Shown piece after piece: positions 58,361 through 64,000 of a DNA stretch of 64,000 nucleotides. Position numbers and translations under genes: made by a program. The stretch lies in NCBI GenBank assembly GCA_018398805.1, contig JAGFBZ010002033.1:891501-955500 (forward strand), written 5' to 3'. Position 1 is the first letter of the stretch. Each line of letters opens with the position of its first letter. The notes beneath the pieces are model-generated. The model ran no database searches. It saw only the letters and a list, made by a program, of their open reading frames with translations, and was not told where the DNA came from. This DNA comes from Hirundichthys speculiger (Eukaryota; Chordata; Actinopteri; Beloniformes; Exocoetidae).

Positions 58361-61324
58361 GAATGAATGGATGAAACCCAGTGACTTTCGAGATCCGCTG
58401 TTTACAAAGTCGTCGGCCGCTTCCCACCTCCAATTTCTTGTTAGGTACTGAGATTCCTTTTTTCTTTCAAAGTGTACTCTTAAATGAGAGAATAGAAAGT
58501 CATTTATATCGTTTTTGTTGTAATTTAACATTGATGGTGTGTTTATGATCAAATGTTGACTATAAATATGCTTTTGATTTTCTCCAAAACACTGAATCAG
58601 ATTCTAGCGCCTCTTTTTTTCTGCCACTGGAAATTTAAAAATATAAATGAATCCAAGTTTACGGCAAAGAGAATCCATCTAAAAGAAAGAACAGTCCAGT
58701 ACAACATTAGAATATCCCCCTTTATGTACTCGGTTATTGGTTCTTTTTTTTTTCTGTTTTAGAGTAGGCTAATTAAAATGTAAAATTACAGCAGATAGCA
58801 TGAAAGTTTGAGGTTTCAAAAGCAGACTGACTGTTAAACCTTTAGTCGTATATGAGATATTTACATTTGAAAGTGGTTTCCATGGGAAATGTGAAAGGAA
58901 AATTCCATCTGTTGTTAGTGTGTTTGTCTTTTGTCTTACTGCACAGCTGCAAATAGAAAAACCAGCTGCAGAACTTGACCTGGGACTTTTATTTTTTGGT
59001 TTATTTTCTTCTTGAAACTTTAGGTGGTGTCTGTATGATGACCTCTATCTTTGTTTTTCTCTTTCACTCTCTCTCATCTCCTTGGAAAGTATAACATTAA
59101 GAAGATGCACAATTTACAGCCCATCCAAAATTGATTTGGAGCGTTCCCTATTACCCAGCCTTATAAACTTCCACAGTGAAGACCTGCTTGTGTGCAAATG
59201 CGTTGGTGTCTTTGCTGCCGTGCCTATGATGTGTTTAATGACTGGTAGTTTTCTCAGTGCCAGTCAAGCCCTTTAAGTGGAAAATCTGTGGTTTCCTAAG
59301 ACCAGCTGAATGGTGAATGCAATACTTGTATTTGAAAAATTGAATAACCACCACTTCTGAATTTTTTTTTTTTTTTTGTCATTTTTTAAAAGATTAATTC
59401 AGTTCATGACTGCAGTTCAAACTGATTTAACTACATTATCTAAAATGAAACACAAAGTAGCAGGGGAAAAAAGGGGATTTTCACTGAGTAATACAGTTCC
59501 TATGACTGCTTCTGCTTCTAAGACTTGCCTATTTTGTCATAATTATTTAAGTTCTGATTTAGTTCTATGGAAGCAGAGGCTGTGACCTCTCCTCCTTTTG
59601 CATCTTTTGACAATAGTTTGTGTGACATTCAGTTGTCAACTTGTACAGACTTATAACAGGATGGAAACGAGCGCAATGCCTATACAGACAGTTCCTTTTT
59701 ATACACTTTCTGTACACTTGCAAAGTTAAAATGACCGCAGTTTGTCTTTAAGGATCCCATCCACTCCATCAATTAAGTGAAATTAGATTTGTGAGTCTTA
59801 TTAGGGGCTTAAAAATAGCTACTTATTTTGGTGGAGGTCAACTGCCCAAGTGCTTTCTTTAATTGGCATTTTTACTGCAAATGTATATTTCATTCTCACT
59901 CAAAACTGCTTAGATTCATGTCATTTTGGTCTCTAATGAACATTTCCACCCCTTATGATCTAATAGTAGACTAGTAGTAGAACTTCAGGATGTTCCTTTA
60001 ATTAGCCGAGAAGACATGATATGTTAAGGTGTGAGGTGCATTTCTGAGGATGAGCGAGGTATGTACCATATGTTGTTGGGTGAGGAAGCCCCGAAGTGAT
60101 GGTGAGTGTAAAGGCGACACTCTTGCAAGTGGCATTTATGAGAGAAGAGAGCACAAGAGGATCATTTCAGCTGGCCTTAAAGATGAGACAGAAGGTGAGA
60201 AAAGAGAGGGAGCACCTGAGACTGATACACATATGACAGAAAAGTGAGTAGGAAGAAGGAAGTCTGAAATCCAGTGAGGAGACATGACTGGAACATGAGG
60301 ATCCCCCAGACTGATCCTTTTGGTTAACACCAGCTCTTCATGCAGACAGGGGTGTGGTGAGAGACGTTGAGAGGGAACTGGTCTGAACTGTCTGAAGGTG
60401 GTGGTAGAAACTTCACACAAACCATGTTAAACTCTCTAATGAAGTCCATTGCCTTTTTATCTTTTATTGAAATTGATGCATTTTTGGCAGTCGTGCCTGC
60501 ACTGAAATGTGGATGGGTATTTGTTAGGGTCAAGGGTGAGCTGAGTTGGACTACAGTGGCAGATTTATGGGCTCCACCAACCTGAAGGCTAGAGGCCACA
60601 TTCTGATTTCATTACAATCATTTTCTATCTCACACCCAGAAAATAGTGGGCATTGCATCAGCCAGACCGTGTGTTAAGATCCAAGTGACAGAAAAAGCTG
60701 GGAATGAGGCTTTTCTGACACATGCATGTGTTTGTGTGAATGTATATGTTTGTATGAGTGCGTATGCTTCCAATCTGTCTTTGGGGTAATCCATAAAAAG
60801 TCTAATTAAGGAGGAGGACATCAGGAAAAAGAAACAAGCCTTGGACCAAAGATGAAAAAGTAGTAGATGACCAAGTAGGATAGTGTTGCTCTGTATCAAT
60901 GTCTTTCGAAGGATAATACAAAATTCAGAACAGGCCAGACATGGATGGATAAGAGTCTAAGGACCGAGGACAATAAAGAGGGGAAATGGTTTTTCCAAGG
61001 TCACAGAGTTACCCCCCATTTAATTTATCTTCATTCTTTATCTCACTCGCTCCTGCTGTCATGATCAAAGGAAGAGCTTATTCTTCTGTGGGGTGCTTCA
61101 GTTATGTAATCCAAACCATTTATTCTGCTTTAAACCTGTCATGTGGGTTTCTGTTTATGTGCTCTATTTATTGCTGCTTTTATCTTGCCTAATTGGCACA
61201 GAACCTCAACTTTCATTTCTGCCAAGCAGATTAGATTCAGTAAAATGCAAAAGTTTGAGCATCCACAATGAGCCAATTTCCAGATGACACATTTATTGAT
61301 TATATTGACACAATACTTCCTTTT

Positions 61325-61329
<5 letters not shown>

Positions 61330-61360
<31 letters not shown>
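61330..61360 (+). repeat. A31 homopolymer
   Basis: Thirty-one consecutive A within the non-coding left part of Tc1 copy F. Confidence 0.95.
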
Positions 61361-61362
<2 letters not shown>

Positions 61363-61409
61363 AGAGAAAAAATGGGCAAAAGGTTTGCTCATGCAAACTG
61401 TTCACTTTT

Positions 61410-62340
61410 AGGAGCACAGCCATGACAGCTTGGAGTTATCAAACCGTTGCTTTTGGTGGATTTTTGTCTGTCTCTTATGCAAATTGCTCCTATTTTCTGC
61501 GAGATTCTTTGACTGCCTTGCATGCACTGCTCCTTTGAGGTCTGTCCACAGATTATTCAGTGATGTTTAGTTTGGGGGGGGGGGGGGGGGTTGAAGAGCT
61601 GTGGCAAAACAGTTAACTTACATCTCCTGATATAGCTCATTGTGGATGTGGAGGAACGTTCAAGATCATTATCCTCTGAGAAAAGTCCTAATTTTCATCA
61701 TCAGTGTTTTTCCAGGTAGTGTGATGTTTGCTTCCAGATTTAGCTTGAACACTCTTCGTGGTGTCTTGGCTGCAGCATGAGCTGAAAGCATGATCGATTC
61801 ACCTCCATAAATAGCAGTTGGAGATAGGTGCTTTTTATGAAATCCTGCATATTTATTTCTCCAAGCTTGTCTTGTCTTTGCTTTTGGATCTGGCATTGGA
61901 GCTTAAAATATCTGATATAAATAAAACAAAGCCTTTGTTTCCAAAATGGATCAGCTGATTTAGGGGTTCATTCACAGAAACCTCTGCTGCTGAGTTATTA
62001 TCTTTTTTTGTGTTGTTTGTTTCTTTGTTTCTCTGAAGACTCTTTGATAAAAGTCACATTCGTGCAGTTTTTGAGGTGCATTAGAACTGCCCACCTCTGC
62101 AGAATATCATGAACCTTGAGGGTCTTTTGAAGTCAAACAGGGTTAAAATTGCTGACAGAGCAGCACTAATCTCATTACACACCATAATTTTGAAACCTCT
62201 CACTTTTCTGCTTCCTTCTCTCTGACAATCATGTCATGACCACATCATGCCATGTGAATGCTATCCTACAGAAAACAACAGATTCAGTATACAATGCCAT
62301 CTAATAATTTAAAACCCTGGATTTTTTTTTTTTTTTTGAT
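61410..62340 (-). pseudogene. Tc1-type transposase, broken
   Basis: A 75-codon minus-strand frame at 61669-61896 gives 'AWRNKYAGFHKKHLSPTAIY', 'GGESIMLSAHAAAKT' and 'LNLEANITLPGKTLMMK'. These correspond to the VWRKKxAEFHEKNxSPTVKHGGGSIMLWG and LEANI blocks of a Tc1 transposase. Downstream, after the C17 tract (complement of 61574-61590), 'LNITE' preserves the third catalytic residue at about 61556-61570. A 1-bp insertion follows and then 'LKGAVHAR'-like text in another frame. The N-terminal region (62040-62340) is recognisable only at nucleotide level ('gaagactcttt', 'ggtcttttgaagtcaaacag'). Multiple frameshifts; no function. Confidence 0.8.
61574..61590 (+). repeat. G17 homopolymer inside a transposase gene
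   Basis: Seventeen consecutive G. On the coding (minus) strand it is C17, placed where the SPD codons before LNI are expected. Confidence 0.95.
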
Positions 62341-62430
62341 AAATGTTGATTGCTTGGACAAATGTTGAGGAGTTAGGGCATTTATAGAAATTTGAACTTC
62401 CATCATCTGACCATAACTGTGAATAAACAC

Positions 62431-64000
62431 CTCGTTTCCACTTGCTTCTGTGCACTAATGTGATACATCCGGGGGTACATCGACAGGGAACCCCCTAACC
62501 TTAAATGTACCTGGGAAACTCCTCCTTCTGGTGTTTTTCAAAGCCTTATTTGCTTTCCATTAGTGGAAAAATTTCAGCTCATGCGGTGGATTTTGGAGGA
62601 ACATGTCTCTATGGCATGTTAGCATTCAGTACTAGGGTGCACAATGTCAGTAACTAACAGGCTTTTAGAAAACAAGCTTCTTTCAGTTGTTTCACTTTGT
62701 ATTGAAAATACACTGTCTACAAGTGTCGGCTCTAATCTAGTTTCTCTCAGAAAACAGCAACGATTTGGCTGGAGCATCATTAGTATGAGCATCAAGCCAG
62801 CCCGCCCCAAATTATGAAAACAAGCAAAGTGAATTTGAAACATTTGTTCTCAATTTTCTTTCACAATGAATCTGTTAATAATTTCCTTGAGCAGAAGGTT
62901 GATCTAGGTGGAAGAAATGTGCTCTTAGCACCCTTTTACTGTATTTGGATTTCTTTAAAGCCATATTGGCTTGACTACAAACAGGTGTTTGGACACAAAG
63001 CCTCCATTGTTGGAGAATCGAGATAGTTTTTACTATAAATCTCCTGTGACCAATTCATGAGGCAAGCTCTATTTCTTGAATGAAAATATGAAACATTTTA
63101 AAACCGCTAACACTTTGAGTAGATGACAAGGGCTTTAAATCACATAGAGTGAGACTGCAAAATAAATTTCTTATAGTATTGTATCAGTTTATTCAGATTA
63201 CATGTTGATTTAAGACTCTGGCTCAGTCACAGAATACGCCTGTTGGTCAGAAAGACTTTACGACCACAAGTGGTTTCTTCCATTTGACCTGGCAGGAAAA
63301 TGCCAAAGCCTGAAGCATGTCTCAAACTTTTTGCACTAAAGCACTTGAACTTTCATTTCTGTTACGAAATGACTCCGTGTACTGGTTCAAGGAGATGTTT
63401 TATTGAGTGTTGTTCTGTCTGAAATCCAAATCAATGAATGAAATGAATTTGGTTATACGAAAACTTCTTGCGATTTTTGTAGCTATAAGGTGGCTTTGCA
63501 GTAACTTGCAGGAGAACAAAAGCCTGGTCCGTATTGGGTATTGAGAATAAATCAAAAGATAACCGTGCATGGATTGAATGATGTTCACATGACTGATTTT
63601 TGATGAGGCATTTGATGAACGCTTGCTGAGTGAAATGAACTAAATGATGGCTCATGACTTGCTCCAGTCCTCTTTCTCTCTCTGCAGCTGTAGCCTCCTG
63701 TCTTTTGCAAAGTGCTCCATCTCAACTCCTACGCAAGGTCACTTTGTTATGAGCACTCATAAGGAGAAGTAATTGGTCAACAGAAGTGAATGGCACATGC
63801 CTCTGTTATGCGCTCCCAGCTGTGTTCAACCTTCATTACTTCTTCAAGGCCATCAGATGTATTAGCTGTGTCGGCCATCTATCACGCTTGCAGCTGTTGG
63901 GCACACACAAATCAACATAGTTTGCTGATAGATCCTTCACACAAAAACAAACGCAGCCATTTTTACTACTGTGAAGATCCATGTAATGATGATCTCCCAG
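62431..64000. other. Noncoding DNA to the end of the window
   Basis: Unique-looking AT-rich sequence. A pyrimidine-rich tract ending in CAG at about 63667-63687 resembles a splice acceptor, but the following open stretch matches nothing I know. Confidence 0.45.

Larger units (their letters stand above)
53234..61237. other. Noncoding DNA, no gene seen
   Basis: Eight kilobases of mostly unique AT-rich sequence with several microsatellites (listed separately), A runs near 54860 and 56420 and a T run near 59362. The 171-codon minus-strand open frame at 56330-56845 is produced by the ATT repeat (a run of isoleucines) and is not a gene. No exon or RNA gene recognised. Confidence 0.5.
61238..62430 (-). 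mobile_element. Tc1/mariner transposon copy F, degenerate
   Basis: The lower end reads CAGTAAAATGCAAAAGTTTG (61238-61257), a Tc1 terminal repeat of the 'atgcaaaagtttgggcac' type. Antisense transposase follows to about 62130. A leader block at about 62345-62430 ('ttgcttggacaaatgttgag', 'agttagggcatttatagaaa') corresponds to the sequence just upstream of the start codon in this family. The outer right end is not identified; a weak inverse of the left end ('caaactttttgca', 63316-63329) may be coincidence. An A31 run (61330-61360) and a G17 run (61574-61590) lie inside. It is the same family as copy B. Confidence 0.8.

Noticed and set aside
63310..63345. Possible right terminal repeat of Tc1 copy F ('caaactttttgca')
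   Set aside because: The match to the inverse of the left end is short and imperfect. The ~800 bp between it and the last recognisable element sequence is unexplained, so it was not used as a boundary.
63660..63755. Splice-acceptor-like 'ctctttctctctctgcag' near the window end
   Set aside because: The downstream open stretch is short and unrecognised. Pyrimidine tracts followed by CAG are frequent by chance.
1..64000. CRISPR arrays, bacterial operons, phage genes, integrons or toxin loci
   Set aside because: No regularly spaced repeats, ribosome-binding-site-spaced genes or long prokaryote-like frames occur. The sequence is clearly vertebrate nuclear DNA.
1..64000. Endogenous retrovirus or other viral remnants
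   Set aside because: No long terminal repeats, primer-binding sites, reverse transcriptase or integrase motifs were recognised on either strand.

Overview
The window reads as a piece of a bony-fish (teleost, probably percomorph) nuclear genome. It is AT-rich, visibly poor in CpG and rich in TG/CA, full of mononucleotide, dinucleotide and tetranucleotide repeats, and seeded with fossil DNA transposons of kinds common in teleosts. I recognise no cellular protein-coding exon, rRNA, tRNA or known microRNA. It is best read as intergenic DNA or the inside of a very large intron.

What can be supported is a layer of dead mobile elements. Six Tc1/mariner (DD34E) transposon copies are present. Copy A (7435-8240, +) keeps the left end and the DNA-binding half. 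Copy B (17049-18490, -) is split by a block of about 400 bp. Copy C (30816-31800, +) lacks its left end. Copy D (37555-37990, -) is a very decayed C-terminal half. Copy E (49628-50771, -) is nearly full length with both ends. Copy F (61238-62430, -) has its catalytic region interrupted by a G17/C17 tract. All have frameshifts or stops.

Non-autonomous hAT-like elements are also present. One at 19082-20007 and a fold-back element at 43125-43313 are each flanked by an 8-bp target duplication matching at 7 of 8 positions. A hAT-like left end lies near 46902, and a composite element with similar character spans 29861-30795. A further dispersed family of unknown class ('R' here) has two inverted copies (29959-30303 and 52967-53233). 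The second carries a short telomere-like (CCCTAA)2 insertion absent from the first. Four fragments of a teleost dispersed repeat with a (GGAT/ATCC)-type end lie at 6758, 21856, 41356 and 42758.

Layout: 1-6.7 kb unique AT-rich DNA; 6.7-8.3 kb repeat fragment plus Tc1 copy A; 8.3-17 kb mostly unique, with an (AT)32 microsatellite; 17-20 kb Tc1 copy B and the hAT element; 20-29.8 kb mostly unique; 29.8-31.8 kb a nested transposon cluster; 31.8-37.5 kb unique, including a GC-richer block near 35 kb with transcription-factor-like motifs; 37.5-43.3 kb Tc1 copy D, repeat fragments and the fold-back element; 43.3-53.2 kb hAT fragment, Tc1 copy E and R copy 2; 53.2-64 kb unique DNA with microsatellites and Tc1 copy F. 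There is no operon-like or pathway organisation. The interest lies in the history of transposition and decay. Family assignments rest on remembered motifs and were not checked by any search.
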